From BM707 sp041592975 (GTDB lineage: Bacteria > Desulfobacterota > Desulfuromonadia > Desulfuromonadales > UBA2294), in the NCBI GenBank assembly GCA_041592975.1, contig JBFHOZ010000017.1:1-23711 (forward strand): a stretch of DNA of 23,711 nt, written 5' to 3'. Shown here piece by piece: positions 1-7,577 of this stretch. Position 1 is the stretch's first letter. Each line of letters starts with the position of its first letter. The position numbers were made by a program, and so were the translations under genes. The notes under the pieces were generated by a model. It saw only the letters and a list, made by a program, of their open reading frames with translations. It ran no database searches and was not told the DNA's origin.

Positions 1-300
1 CTTCGAAAGGGAGATCAGGCCATTCTCGTTCTCGGTTCGTTCAATCAGCACATCAAATTGATCGCCAACTTTTATATCGGCAGCCCCTTCCTCGCCGGCA
101 AATTCGCGCAGGGGGATCACCCCCTCGGATTTGCCGCCGACGTCGACGACGACATCGTCGTCATTCACCTGCACGATCGTGCCGGTGACGACGTTTCCGG
201 GCTTGAGTTCCTTGATGCTGTTTTCGAAGAGGGCCTCGAAGCTCTCTTCCATCTCTTCTGTTTCTTCGTTCGGGTTGACTGTTTCGTTGTTTTCGACCAT
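1..300 (-). CDS. rpsA: 30S ribosomal protein S1, 5' part (truncated by window edge)
   Basis: Ribosomal protein S1 binds mRNA on the 30S subunit and helps initiate translation of structured or weak-SD messages. Only the first 100 codons are inside the window; the frame is open through base 1. The N-terminus is acidic (many Glu in residues 3-20), followed by an S1/OB-fold repeat starting near residue 33, with the GNVVTGTIV and VVVDVGGKSEGVIPL signatures typical of S1 repeat 1. The ATG at 298-300 is preceded by AGGGGG about 11 nt upstream, a rather long spacing, though S1 messages often have unusual initiation regions. It lies 104 nt downstream of ispH on the same strand, the order I expect in Geobacter relatives. 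Identity is secure; the number of S1 repeats cannot be seen. Confidence 0.93.
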   Translation of the reverse strand, partial: MVENNETVNPNEETEEMEESFEALFENSIKELKPGNVVTGTIVQVNDDDVVVDVGGKSEGVIPLREFAGEEGAADIKVGDQFDVLIERTENENGLISLSK

Positions 301-404
301 TACCTAATGTTACCCCCTGGAGATTTTCTGCGCCTTTGCTGAAGGGCAGCGTGACTTGGTCACGAAGCAGGACAATATCATAAAGATTTTTAAAAAACAA
401 ACCC

Positions 405-1244
405 TTATTTGCCTACTTGCGAGACTTTTTCAAAGACTTCGTCGATGATCCACTGCGGGGTCGAAGCACCGGCGGTGATCCCGACCCGGCCGATCCCGGC
501 AAACCATTCCTCCCTGATCTCGGCCGCCGTCTCGACGTGATGGGTGTTCGGCTGAATATCCTTGCAGATGCGGGCCAGGCGTGTGGTGTTGGCGCTGTTG
601 TAACCGCCGATGACCAGCACCAGGTCGACCTGTCCGGCGATGGCGCTGGCCTCCTCCTGCCGCACCGTCGTGGCGTCGCAGATGGTATTGAACACCCGCA
701 GTTCCTGGCATTTGCTGAGACAGGCCTCGACGATCTGGCAGAAATTGTCGTAGGACTGGGTGGTCTGGGCGACGACCCCGACCTTTTTCATCCGCGGCAG
801 CTTTTCCGCTTCCTCGAAATTGGCGACAGGGTAGACGGCTCCCTTTTTGGCGTAGGAGATAATCCCCTGCACTTCCGGATGTACCGCCTCGCCGGCGAGC
901 ACCACAGAATAGCCGCGCTCGCTGAGAAATTTCGCATGATCCTGCGCTTTCTTGACGAACGGGCAGGTCGCATCGACGATATCGAGCCCCTTGTCGAGAA
1001 TCTGGTGGAGCTCCTCGGCAGTGACCCCGTGGGAGCGGATAATGACCGCGCCTGTCGGAATGTCCTCGATGTCGCTGACCACGTCGACCCCGTGCTCCCG
1101 CAGCTTGTCGACCATCTGCGGCGAGTGGATGATCGGGCCGTGCGAACAGATCTGCTCGTGCTGCTCCGCCGCCTCGAAGGCCATGTTGGTCGCCCTTTTC
1201 ACCCCGAAGCAGAAGCCGGCGCTCTTTGCAAGAATGATCTCCAC
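405..1244 (-). CDS. ispH: 4-hydroxy-3-methylbut-2-enyl diphosphate reductase
   Basis: IspH (LytB) is the last enzyme of the MEP isoprenoid pathway. It reduces HMBPP to IPP and DMAPP in the cytoplasm using an iron-sulfur cluster. The 279-residue frame is close to the family norm. The three cluster cysteines are at C12 (AGFCFGVKRA), C94 (DATCPFVKKA) and C189 (FNTICDATTVRQEEA). Substrate-pocket residues are visible as H40, H122 and catalytic-type E124 in VHPEV, plus the S217/N219 (NSAN) and S261 (GASTPQW) phosphate-binding elements. The start is GTG at 1242-1244, three bases after the cmk stop, with AGGGG overlapping the end of cmk as ribosome site, so translation is probably coupled to cmk. No fusion to rpsA, as occurs in some Firmicutes; the two genes are merely adjacent here. 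Confidence 0.97.
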   Translation of the reverse strand: MEIILAKSAGFCFGVKRATNMAFEAAEQHEQICSHGPIIHSPQMVDKLREHGVDVVSDIEDIPTGAVIIRSHGVTAEELHQILDKGLDIVDATCPFVKKAQDHAKFLSERGYSVVLAGEAVHPEVQGIISYAKKGAVYPVANFEEAEKLPRMKKVGVVAQTTQSYDNFCQIVEACLSKCQELRVFNTICDATTVRQEEASAIAGQVDLVLVIGGYNSANTTRLARICKDIQPNTHHVETAAEIREEWFAGIGRVGITAGASTPQWIIDEVFEKVSQVGK

Positions 1245-1247
1245 TGT

Positions 1248-1931
1248 TCACCCCTGTCCCGTTTCCTGGCGCTTCCTCACGACCGCGAGCATCTTCTCGA
1301 GAACCTGTTCGATGCTCAGCCCGGTGGTATCGACCTCGACGGCGTCGACCGCCCTGAGCAGCGGCGAGTGCTCCCTGCGACTGTCGGCGAGATCGCGCTC
1401 CTCGACCTCGCGCACGGTCTGTCTCAGGTCGACGTCAAGGCCTCTCCCCCTGAGTTCTTCGTAGCGGCGCCGGCCGCGTTCGGCGGCCGAGGCGACCATG
1501 AAGAACTTGACCTCCGCATGTGGAAAGACCACCGTGCCGATATCCCGCCCCTCGAGGACGACGCCGCCGGCGGCACCCATCTCCCGCTGCCGGGCGACCA
1601 TCGCCTGCCGCACCGCCGGAACCGCGGCGACCTTCGGTGTCAGCTGGCTGATCTCCGGCGTGCGGATCGCGTTCGAGATGTCCTCGCCGTCGAGCATCAC
1701 CCGGTCGCCACCGTCGGCATGTTCGAATTCGATGCGGATGCGACCGACCAGTTCCCCGAGGGCCGCGGCGTCATCGGGGGGAACGTGGTTGCGCAATGCC
1801 GCCAGGGCGGCACTGCGATACATCGCTCCGGTGTCGATGTTGACGTATCCCAGCTTTGCCGCCAGGAGTTTGCTGAGCGTGCTCTTGCCGACCCCCGACG
1901 GGCCGTCGATGGCGATGATCAGCCGCCGCAT
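1248..1931 (-). CDS. cmk: (d)CMP kinase
   Basis: Cytidylate kinase phosphorylates CMP and dCMP with ATP in pyrimidine salvage. The protein is 227 residues from the ATG at 1929-1931. It starts with a hydrophobic strand and a perfect P-loop GPSGVGKST (residues 10-18). It then shows DTGAMYRSAA (nucleotide-binding start), GRDIGTVVFP and the RREHSPLLRA region, all characteristic of Cmk rather than other NMP kinases. The frame stays open two codons upstream (TTG CTG), but the ATG shares its A with the aroA stop in a TGATG junction, the usual coupled start, so I chose it. It is part of the pheA-to-rpsA run. The aroA-cmk-(ispH)-rpsA neighbourhood is widely conserved and supports the call. Confidence 0.96.
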   Translation of the reverse strand: MRRLIIAIDGPSGVGKSTLSKLLAAKLGYVNIDTGAMYRSAALAALRNHVPPDDAAALGELVGRIRIEFEHADGGDRVMLDGEDISNAIRTPEISQLTPKVAAVPAVRQAMVARQREMGAAGGVVLEGRDIGTVVFPHAEVKFFMVASAAERGRRRYEELRGRGLDVDLRQTVREVEERDLADSRREHSPLLRAVDAVEVDTTGLSIEQVLEKMLAVVRKRQETGQG

Positions 1932-3229
1932 CAGCAACCGCCGATCTTCTGCAGAAGCTCCCAGAACCCCGGGAACGACGTCTCGGTGCAGCCGGTGTCC
2001 TCGATGAGCAGCTCTCCGGATGCCGCCAGGCCGGCGACCGCCATGCTCATGGCGATACGGTGGTCGCCATGCGAGGCGACCCGGCCGCCGTGCAGCTGCT
2101 CGACTCCTTCGACCACCATGCCGTCATCGGTCGCTTCAGCCTTTCCGCCAACCTGGCTCAGCGCCTCGACCATGGCGGCGATGCGATCGGTCTCCTTGAC
2201 CCGCAGCTCCTCGGCATCGGCGATCCGGGTCGTCCCCTCGGCATACGCCGCGGCGACACTGACGACCGGGAACTCGTCGATCGCCCGGGGGACCACCTCG
2301 CCGCCGATCTCGATGCCGCGCAGGCGGCTGCTTTTCACCAGGATATCCGCGACCGGTTCGCCGGAGACGTCCCGTTCGTCGACCAGCTCAAGGGAGCCGC
2401 CCATCTGCTGCAGGATGTCTATAATGCCGCTGCGGGTCGGATTGACGCCGACATTGCGGATCAGCAGCTCGCTGTCCGGCACGATCAGCCCGGCGACCAG
2501 CAGAAACGCCGCCGAGGAGATATCTCCCGGCACGGCAATGTCCTGCCCCCTGAGAACGCCGCCGGGGGAGATCCGGACTCCGCCTGCGAACGATTCGATT
2601 CGGGCGCCGAACGCGCGCAGCATCCGCTCGCTGTGATCGCGCGAGAGATGCGGCTCAAGAACCGTCGTTTCGCCGTCGGCGTAGAGACCGGCCAGCAGCA
2701 GCGCCGACTTGACCTGGGCGCTGGCGACCGGCGACGCGTAACGGATCCCCTTCAGCTTACCACCCCGGATCGCCAGCGGCGCCAGCTCGCCGTTGTTCCG
2801 GCCGCTGATGGCGGCCCCCATCTCTCCGAGGGGCGTCACCACCCGGCGCATCGGACGACGACGCAGATACCGGTCGCCAGTGAGCACCGAGAAAAAATCT
2901 TGCCCTGACAGCAGCCCGGTCATCAGGCGCATGGTCGTCCCGGAGTTGCCGCAATCGATGACGTCGGCCGGCTCTTTCAGGCCCCGCAGGCCGACACCGG
3001 CGATCTCGAGGCGGCCGTCGCCGTGATCGACGATGTTGACCCCCATCGACCGGAACGCCTGCAGGGTCGAATAATTGTCCTCCCCCTGGAGAAACCCGCT
3101 GACCCAGGTCGGCCCCTCGGCCAGCGACCCGAACATGATCGACCGGTGCGATATCGACTTGTCGCCGGGAACGCGGACATCGCCGCGCAGCCCGGAGCTC
3201 TTTGCAACTGTGCGCTTCTCGAGGTTCAT
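1931..3229 (-). CDS. aroA: 3-phosphoshikimate 1-carboxyvinyltransferase (EPSP synthase)
   Basis: EPSP synthase joins shikimate-3-phosphate and PEP in the sixth step of the shikimate pathway. It has 432 residues, normal for the family. Signatures run in order: PGDKSISHRS (21-30), GNSGTTMRLMTG (94-105), SAQVKSALL (170-178), RDHSER (197-202), NPTRSG (263-268), DEFPVV (318-323), VKETDRI (344-350) and GDHRIAM (388-394). The four motifs GDKS, SAQxK, RxHxE and NxTR together match the set used to define class II (glyphosate-tolerant type) enzymes. The Gly of GNSGTT is nevertheless retained, as in Bacillus-type enzymes. The ATG at 3227-3229 has AGGA seven bases upstream, and the gene starts 12 nt after the tyrA stop. 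Tolerance itself is inference from motifs. Confidence 0.97.
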   Translation of the reverse strand: MNLEKRTVAKSSGLRGDVRVPGDKSISHRSIMFGSLAEGPTWVSGFLQGEDNYSTLQAFRSMGVNIVDHGDGRLEIAGVGLRGLKEPADVIDCGNSGTTMRLMTGLLSGQDFFSVLTGDRYLRRRPMRRVVTPLGEMGAAISGRNNGELAPLAIRGGKLKGIRYASPVASAQVKSALLLAGLYADGETTVLEPHLSRDHSERMLRAFGARIESFAGGVRISPGGVLRGQDIAVPGDISSAAFLLVAGLIVPDSELLIRNVGVNPTRSGIIDILQQMGGSLELVDERDVSGEPVADILVKSSRLRGIEIGGEVVPRAIDEFPVVSVAAAYAEGTTRIADAEELRVKETDRIAAMVEALSQVGGKAEATDDGMVVEGVEQLHGGRVASHGDHRIAMSMAVAGLAASGELLIEDTGCTETSFPGFWELLQKIGGC

Positions 3230-3241
3230 CGAAATATCCTG

Positions 3242-4114
3242 TCAAAGAATCGCATCGCGACTCTGCTTCGACCTGAGGAAGAAATCGTACAGCTTCTCCG
3301 CCTCGCCGCCGGCAATATCCTCTTTCAGCTCGGAGAAAAACTTCTCGAAGTGGCTCATCATCTCGATCAGGGCGTCCCTGTTGGTCAGGGCGATGTCGCG
3401 CCACATGGTCGGGTCGGACGAAGCGATACGGGTGAAATCGCGGAAACCGCCGGCCGAATATTCCAGGACGTTCTCCTGGTAGCGGTCGTAGGAACTCCCG
3501 GCGACCACGAGGGCATAGGCGACCATGTGCGGCAGGTGGCTGATCACCGCCAGCACGCGGTCATGCTTTTCGACGTCCATCACCACGACCTCGCTGCCGG
3601 CCGCCTCCCAGAGTCCCTTCACTCGAGACAGGGCCCCCGTTGCGGTGCGCCCGGTCGGCGTCAGGATGCAGCGGCGATCCCGGTACAGGGTGGCAAAGGC
3701 CGCTTCGGCGCCGCTGTGCTCGGTGCCGGCAATCGGATGCCCCGGCACGAAGTCGACCCCGGCCGGCAAATACGGTTCGACAGCGTCGATGACCGCCCCC
3801 TTGACGCTGCCGCCGTCGGTGATGATCGCTCCAGGCTTGAGGTGCCCGGCGATTTCCGTCATCACCCCGCCGATCGCCAGGACCGGCGTCGCCAGGAAAA
3901 TCAGGTCGGCTCCGGCAACCCCTTCGGCCGGGTCGGTCGTGTAGCTGTCGACGACGCCGAGTTCGACCGCCTTTTTCAGGTTCTCGATCCCCCTCCCGAC
4001 ACCGACGACCTCGCCGACCAGGCCGGCCTCCTTCAGGGCCAGCGCAAAGGAGCCGCCGATCAGGCCGACGCCGATGATGCACATCCTGGGGACAAACAGA
4101 CTCTTATCGCTCAT
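3242..4114 (-). CDS. tyrA: Prephenate/arogenate dehydrogenase
   Basis: TyrA oxidatively decarboxylates prephenate (or arogenate) on the way to tyrosine, using NAD(P). From the ATG at 4112-4114 the protein is 290 residues. It opens with a Rossmann fold, IIGVGLIGGSFALALK (13-28), then TDGGSVKG (99-106), the PGHPIAGTEHSG substrate motif (124-135, with H126) and SHLPHMVAYAL (192-202). A helical dimerisation domain with FRDFTRIASSDPTMWRDI follows. The frame extends 44 codons further upstream, but that extension is low-complexity Ser/Arg shadow sequence running into pheA, so I reject it. The chosen start lies 22 nt after the pheA stop with a modest AGGA/GAGAA ribosome site. No ACT domain is present, so feedback by tyrosine would have to act at the active site. 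Prephenate versus arogenate preference cannot be read from sequence. Confidence 0.95.
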   Translation of the reverse strand: MSDKSLFVPRMCIIGVGLIGGSFALALKEAGLVGEVVGVGRGIENLKKAVELGVVDSYTTDPAEGVAGADLIFLATPVLAIGGVMTEIAGHLKPGAIITDGGSVKGAVIDAVEPYLPAGVDFVPGHPIAGTEHSGAEAAFATLYRDRRCILTPTGRTATGALSRVKGLWEAAGSEVVVMDVEKHDRVLAVISHLPHMVAYALVVAGSSYDRYQENVLEYSAGGFRDFTRIASSDPTMWRDIALTNRDALIEMMSHFEKFFSELKEDIAGGEAEKLYDFFLRSKQSRDAIL

Positions 4115-4136
4115 CGTTCTCAATTTCCTGCCCTGC

Positions 4137-5210
4137 CTAGCGGGCCCGCTGGTAGGAGCCGAGCACCTTGACGAATTCGCAGTACTGGCCGAGCTCTTCG
4201 ACCGCCGCGGCGATGTGCTCTTCGTTGATGTGCCCTTCGAGGTCAAGGAAGAAGATATACTCCCAGGCCTTCTTCTTCAGCGGCCGGCTCTCGATCTTGG
4301 CGAGGTTGATGCTGCGCTTGCTGAACGGCTCGAGCATCCGGTAGAGGATCCCCGGCTCGTCCTTGATCCGGAACATGAGCGAGGTCTTGTCGCGGCCACT
4401 CTTCTCGGGGGTTTTCTTGCCGACAACCAGAAAGCGGGTGAAGTTGTTCGGGTTGTCCTCGATCTTTTTCCTGACCACCCTGAGGTCATAGAGGCTGGCC
4501 GCCGATTCGCTGGCGACGGCAGCGGCGGCGCCGTCTTCGGCGACCATCTGCGCCGCCAGCGCGGTGCTGCCGACATCGACCAGGGGGACGTCCGGGAGGT
4601 TCTCCTCCAGCCACCGCCGGCACTGGGCCAGCGCCTGCGGATGCGAGATGACCCTGCGGATGTCGCCCAACTCGCCGCTGCGGGAGAGAAGGTCGTGCGA
4701 CACCTCGAGCAGGATCTCGGCGTTGATCTTCAGCCCGGAATCGATAAACATGTCGAGGGTGTGCGACACCACCCCCTCGGTCGAATTCTCGACCGGAACC
4801 ACGCCGTAGTGCGCCCGCCCCCGCTCGACGTCCTCGAAAACGGCGCTGATGCTCTTCTGCGGCACGAGCTGCGCCGAAAAACCGAACTGCTGCATCGCCG
4901 CCACGTGGGTAAAGGTCGCCTGCGGACCGAGGAAGGCCACCTTCATCGGCTGTTCGAGGTTGAGCGAAGCGGAGATGATCTCCCGGAAAACCCGGCGGAC
5001 GCCGTCGTTGGGGAAGGGACCCTCGTTGGCATCGGTCAGGCGACTGTAGATGGCCTGCTCGCGGCTCGGCACGTAGAAATCGCTCCGCGCCCCTTCCTTG
5101 ACCCTGCCGACCTCGATGACAACGGCGGCCCGCTCGTTGAGCAGGGTGAGAATCCTGTCGTCGATCTCATCGATCTTCCGGCGCAGAGCGCCAAGGTCCT
5201 TTTTAGCCAT
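4137..5210 (-). CDS. pheA: Bifunctional chorismate mutase / prephenate dehydratase (P-protein)
   Basis: Converts chorismate to prephenate and then to phenylpyruvate for phenylalanine synthesis. There are three domains in 357 residues. The first is an AroQ-type chorismate mutase (about 1-85: LRRKIDEIDDRILTLLNER). The second is a periplasmic-binding-protein-like prephenate dehydratase (about 89-265: FLGPQATFTH, VVPVENSTEGVV and the catalytic-region NNFTRF with T258-R259-F260). The third is an ACT regulatory domain (about 275-355) with DEPGILYRML and ESRPLKK, the region that binds phenylalanine in relatives. Feedback inhibition by Phe is therefore expected. The ATG at 5208-5210 has AAAGG about ten bases upstream. 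This is the first gene of the aromatic operon; a candidate promoter lies just upstream. I see no leader peptide or attenuator in the 60-nt gap to the next gene. Confidence 0.97.
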   Translation of the reverse strand: MAKKDLGALRRKIDEIDDRILTLLNERAAVVIEVGRVKEGARSDFYVPSREQAIYSRLTDANEGPFPNDGVRRVFREIISASLNLEQPMKVAFLGPQATFTHVAAMQQFGFSAQLVPQKSISAVFEDVERGRAHYGVVPVENSTEGVVSHTLDMFIDSGLKINAEILLEVSHDLLSRSGELGDIRRVISHPQALAQCRRWLEENLPDVPLVDVGSTALAAQMVAEDGAAAAVASESAASLYDLRVVRKKIEDNPNNFTRFLVVGKKTPEKSGRDKTSLMFRIKDEPGILYRMLEPFSKRSINLAKIESRPLKKKAWEYIFFLDLEGHINEEHIAAAVEELGQYCEFVKVLGSYQRAR

Positions 5211-5245
5211 AAAATCAAACCTTTCGCGTACTTAATGGAACCGGC

Positions 5246-5274
5246 AATTTAGCCTATAAGACGGGAAAAATCAA
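5246..5274 (-). promoter_or_regulatory. Candidate sigma-70 promoter for the pheA operon
   Basis: On the minus strand TTGATT (5269-5274) is separated by 17 nt from TAAATT (5246-5251), each matching the consensus at four of six positions. Initiation near 5239 would give a 5' leader of about 29 nt before the pheA ATG. The -35 box overlaps the stop of the upstream ADP-ribosylglycohydrolase gene. Read-through from that gene is the alternative. Confidence 0.35.
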
Positions 5275-6257
5275 TGAGGAAGGCCCCTGCTGATCATTTT
5301 CGACAGCTGCCGGGAAACATCCAGCAGGGCATCGTAGCCGTCCGGACCCCGCTCGAGTCCGTCGTGCCATCGCTGCGGAAAGGACTCGGCACCGTTCAGG
5401 GCGCCGACCACGGCGCCGGTCATCGCCGCAATCGTGTCGGCGTCGCCGCCGTAACCGACCGCCGCGACCAGGGCCCGTTCGGGATCGTCACTGAATCGCA
5501 TTGCCGTGAAGAGCGCCGTCGGGACCGACTCGAGGGTTCTGACGCCGTTGCCGAGCAGCTCGACGACCTCATCGGGTTGCGCATCCTCCTCCAGCAGCCG
5601 CGCCGCCAGGATGATCCGCGAACGCATCTCCATGGTGCGGCAATACGGGGAGAGTTCCAGCAAAAACGCCGGACCGTCCACCCGCGAAGCGCCGGTTCGG
5701 CGGCTCAGGGCTCCGACAGCGGCGGCGATCACCAGGGCGCCGTCGATCGCCTCCTCGTGGATATGCGTTGCCCGGACCGACTCGTACACCCAGGCTCGCA
5801 TCAGCGACAGGTCCATCTCCCCGCAAAGCAGTCCGACCGGGGCGATGCGCATGGCGGCGCCGTTGCCAAAGGACCCCTCGGGAAAGAGCATGCTGCCGGT
5901 TTCGGCATAGTTGGCCCCCTTGCCCAGCGCCGCGAGGATATCCAGGGCACTCCGGCCATACCCCCGGTCCGGATCGAACATCTCGGCACAGCTCCGGGCG
6001 CAATCGGCGCCGTCGATCCTGCCGCAGCGCAACAGCGAACGGGCCATCGCCAGGGTCATCTGGGTGTCGTCGGTGTAATATCCGGCACCGAGCCGCGCGG
6101 CGAGGAAATCGCGGACTTCGCCATGCTCAAGCCGGATCTTTCCGGGCGGCCATCCTTCGACGCCGGCACCGAGGGCGTCACCGAAAGCGGTCCCGAGGAT
6201 GGCGCCGGCACATCTCGTGGCGAGATCGGCTCTCTTCTTATCGTCATTCGCCATCAT
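5271..6257 (-). CDS. ADP-ribosylglycohydrolase family protein (DraG/ARH3-like)
   Basis: This family removes ADP-ribose from proteins, or hydrolyses related ADP-ribose compounds, using two Mg ions. The 328-residue all-helical protein has the full metal-site set: GTAFGDALG (22-30), YTDDTQM (61-67), GSFGNGAAMRIAP (128-140), a THxHxEAIDGA segment (164-173) and GGDADTIAAMTGAVVGA (270-286). The GNGAAMR and GGDxDTIA wording resembles ARH3-type hydrolases more than nitrogenase-specific DraG, and no nitrogenase genes or DraT are nearby. The open frame begins at a GTG six codons earlier (6275), but an AGGGAG ribosome site lies just before the paired ATGs at 6257 and 6254. Either ATG may be used. No partner ADP-ribosyltransferase is visible in the window, so the physiological substrate is unknown. 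Confidence 0.88.
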   Translation of the reverse strand: MMANDDKKRADLATRCAGAILGTAFGDALGAGVEGWPPGKIRLEHGEVRDFLAARLGAGYYTDDTQMTLAMARSLLRCGRIDGADCARSCAEMFDPDRGYGRSALDILAALGKGANYAETGSMLFPEGSFGNGAAMRIAPVGLLCGEMDLSLMRAWVYESVRATHIHEEAIDGALVIAAAVGALSRRTGASRVDGPAFLLELSPYCRTMEMRSRIILAARLLEEDAQPDEVVELLGNGVRTLESVPTALFTAMRFSDDPERALVAAVGYGGDADTIAAMTGAVVGALNGAESFPQRWHDGLERGPDGYDALLDVSRQLSKMISRGLPH

Positions 6258-6280
6258 CCGCTCCCTCTCTTCCACGTTTC

Positions 6281-6286
6281 AGTATA
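6281..6286 (-). promoter_or_regulatory. Candidate -10 box for the ADP-ribosylglycohydrolase gene
   Basis: TATACT on the minus strand (five of six consensus bases) lies about 24-27 nt upstream of the likely ATG, within the 132-nt divergent region shared with the aminotransferase gene. No convincing -35 box sits at 16-18 nt, so support is weak. Confidence 0.25.
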
Positions 6287-6327
6287 GCCGGTTTGCGATC
6301 CAATTGTAGCCGCCTGTTCCATTCGGC

Positions 6328-6356
6328 TTGACCACCCCGGACGCTCGGGATAAACT
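6328..6356 (+). promoter_or_regulatory. Candidate sigma-70 promoter for aminotransferase-FNT operon
   Basis: TTGACC (6328-6333, five of six consensus bases), a 17-nt spacer and TAAACT (6351-6356, four of six) precede the aminotransferase ATG. Initiation near 6363 leaves a leader of about 27 nt containing the AGGAG ribosome site. Confidence 0.5.
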
Positions 6357-6389
6357 GCCGGCTTATCAACCTCAACAGGAGTCTGTCCC

Positions 6390-7577
6390 ATGGCCATCGC
6401 CAGCAAAGTCGCCGCCTTTATCGAACGTGCTTCCTGGATCCGCAAGATGTTCGAGGAGGGCGCGAAGCTGAAGAAGGAACGCGGCGAGGAGAATGTCTTC
6501 GATTTCACTCTCGGCAACCCGACCATCGAGCCGCCGGCGGCGTTGCACGAACGGCTGAAGGAGCTGGCGAGCAACCCGCTGCCGGGGATGCACCGGTACA
6601 TGAACAATGCCGGCTACGACGAAACCCGCGCCGCCATCGCGGCGCGGCTGGCAGCCGACTCCGGCAAGCCGGTCGGCAAGGAGCACGTCATCATGACCTG
6701 CGGCGCCGGCGGCGCCCTCAACGTCGTTTTGAAGACCATCCTCAATCCGGGCGAGGAGATCATTATCCTCACCCCTTTCTTTGTCGAGTACAAGTTCTAC
6801 ATCGACAACCACGGCGGTGTGCCGGTCGAGGTCTCCTGCGACCTCGAGACGTTCCAGCCCGACCTCGATGCCATCGGCGCAGCCATCGGCGACAAGACCC
6901 GGGGAATCATCATCAACTCCCCCAACAATCCGACCGGGGTCATCTATCCGCCGGAAACGCTCGAAGCCCTCGGCCGTCTCCTCGAGGAAAAGGAGCGGCA
7001 GTTCGGCCGGCAGATCTATGTCATCTCGGACGAGCCCTATGCCCGCCTCGCCTACGACATGGCCGTGCCGCCGGTTTTCGCCAGCATCCGCAACGCGGTG
7101 ATCGTCACCTCGCACTCCAAGGACCTGGCCCTTCCCGGGGAGCGGATCGGTTACCTCGCGGCCAACCCGGAGATGGAGGAGGCCCGGCTGTTCATCGAGG
7201 GGGCCATCTTCTGCAACCGGGTGCTCGGATTCGTCAACGCTCCGGCGCTGATGCAGAGGCTGGTCGCCGAACTGCAGAACGAGTCGGTCGATGTCGGCAT
7301 CTACCGGAAGAAACGGGACCTGCTCTACGACAGGCTCACCGCCCTCGGTTTCAGAACGGTCAAGCCGGAGGGGGGATTCTACTTCTTCCCCCGCTCGCCG
7401 ACGGTGGACGACGTCGCCTTCGTCAGCAAGGCCCAGGAGTTCGGACTGCTGCTGGTTCCCGGGGCCGGCTTCGGCGCTCCCGGTTTCTTCCGCATCGCCT
7501 ACTGTATCGACGACGATGTCATCGCCCGCAGCCTCCCCGCCTGGGAGAAGCTGGCGAATGCCTACGGGCTCTGCTGA
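6390..7577 (+). CDS. PLP-dependent class I/II aminotransferase
   Basis: Aspartate-aminotransferase-fold enzyme that transfers amino groups between amino and 2-oxo acids through pyridoxal phosphate. It has 395 residues. Fold-type I landmarks are all present: FTLGNPTIEPP (39-49), NSPNNPTG (176-183, N180 contacts PLP), SDEPYARL (213-220, D214 pairs with the pyridine nitrogen and Y217 is conserved), SHSKDLALPGERIGY (241-255, Schiff-base lysine K244) and R368 in FFRIAYC, the usual carboxylate-binding arginine. The ATG has AGGAG eight to nine bases upstream. The stop overlaps the ATG of the FNT channel gene by one base, so the two are co-translated. Substrate cannot be told from sequence. Several family members act on aspartate, aromatic or other amino acids, and I assign no specificity. 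Confidence 0.9.
   Translation: MAIASKVAAFIERASWIRKMFEEGAKLKKERGEENVFDFTLGNPTIEPPAALHERLKELASNPLPGMHRYMNNAGYDETRAAIAARLAADSGKPVGKEHVIMTCGAGGALNVVLKTILNPGEEIIILTPFFVEYKFYIDNHGGVPVEVSCDLETFQPDLDAIGAAIGDKTRGIIINSPNNPTGVIYPPETLEALGRLLEEKERQFGRQIYVISDEPYARLAYDMAVPPVFASIRNAVIVTSHSKDLALPGERIGYLAANPEMEEARLFIEGAIFCNRVLGFVNAPALMQRLVAELQNESVDVGIYRKKRDLLYDRLTALGFRTVKPEGGFYFFPRSPTVDDVAFVSKAQEFGLLLVPGAGFGAPGFFRIAYCIDDDVIARSLPAWEKLANAYGLC

Noticed and set aside
350..364. CGTGAC-TTG-GTCACG hairpin between ispH and rpsA as a terminator
   Set aside because: Six-bp stem with a 3-nt loop and no U-tract on either strand; more likely chance or a minor mRNA structure.
417..2636. 739-codon open frame on the plus strand
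   Set aside because: It is antisense to ispH, cmk and aroA, whose motifs are unambiguous. Its composition (Arg/Asp/Pro/Gly-rich, no domains) is the usual high-GC shadow.
4115..4246. 44-codon upstream extension of tyrA
   Set aside because: Ser/Arg/Thr-rich shadow of the pheA 3' end; the Rossmann start follows the ATG at 4114.
3023..5252. Two long plus-strand frames opposite tyrA and pheA
   Set aside because: Shadow frames; the minus-strand genes have full domain signatures.
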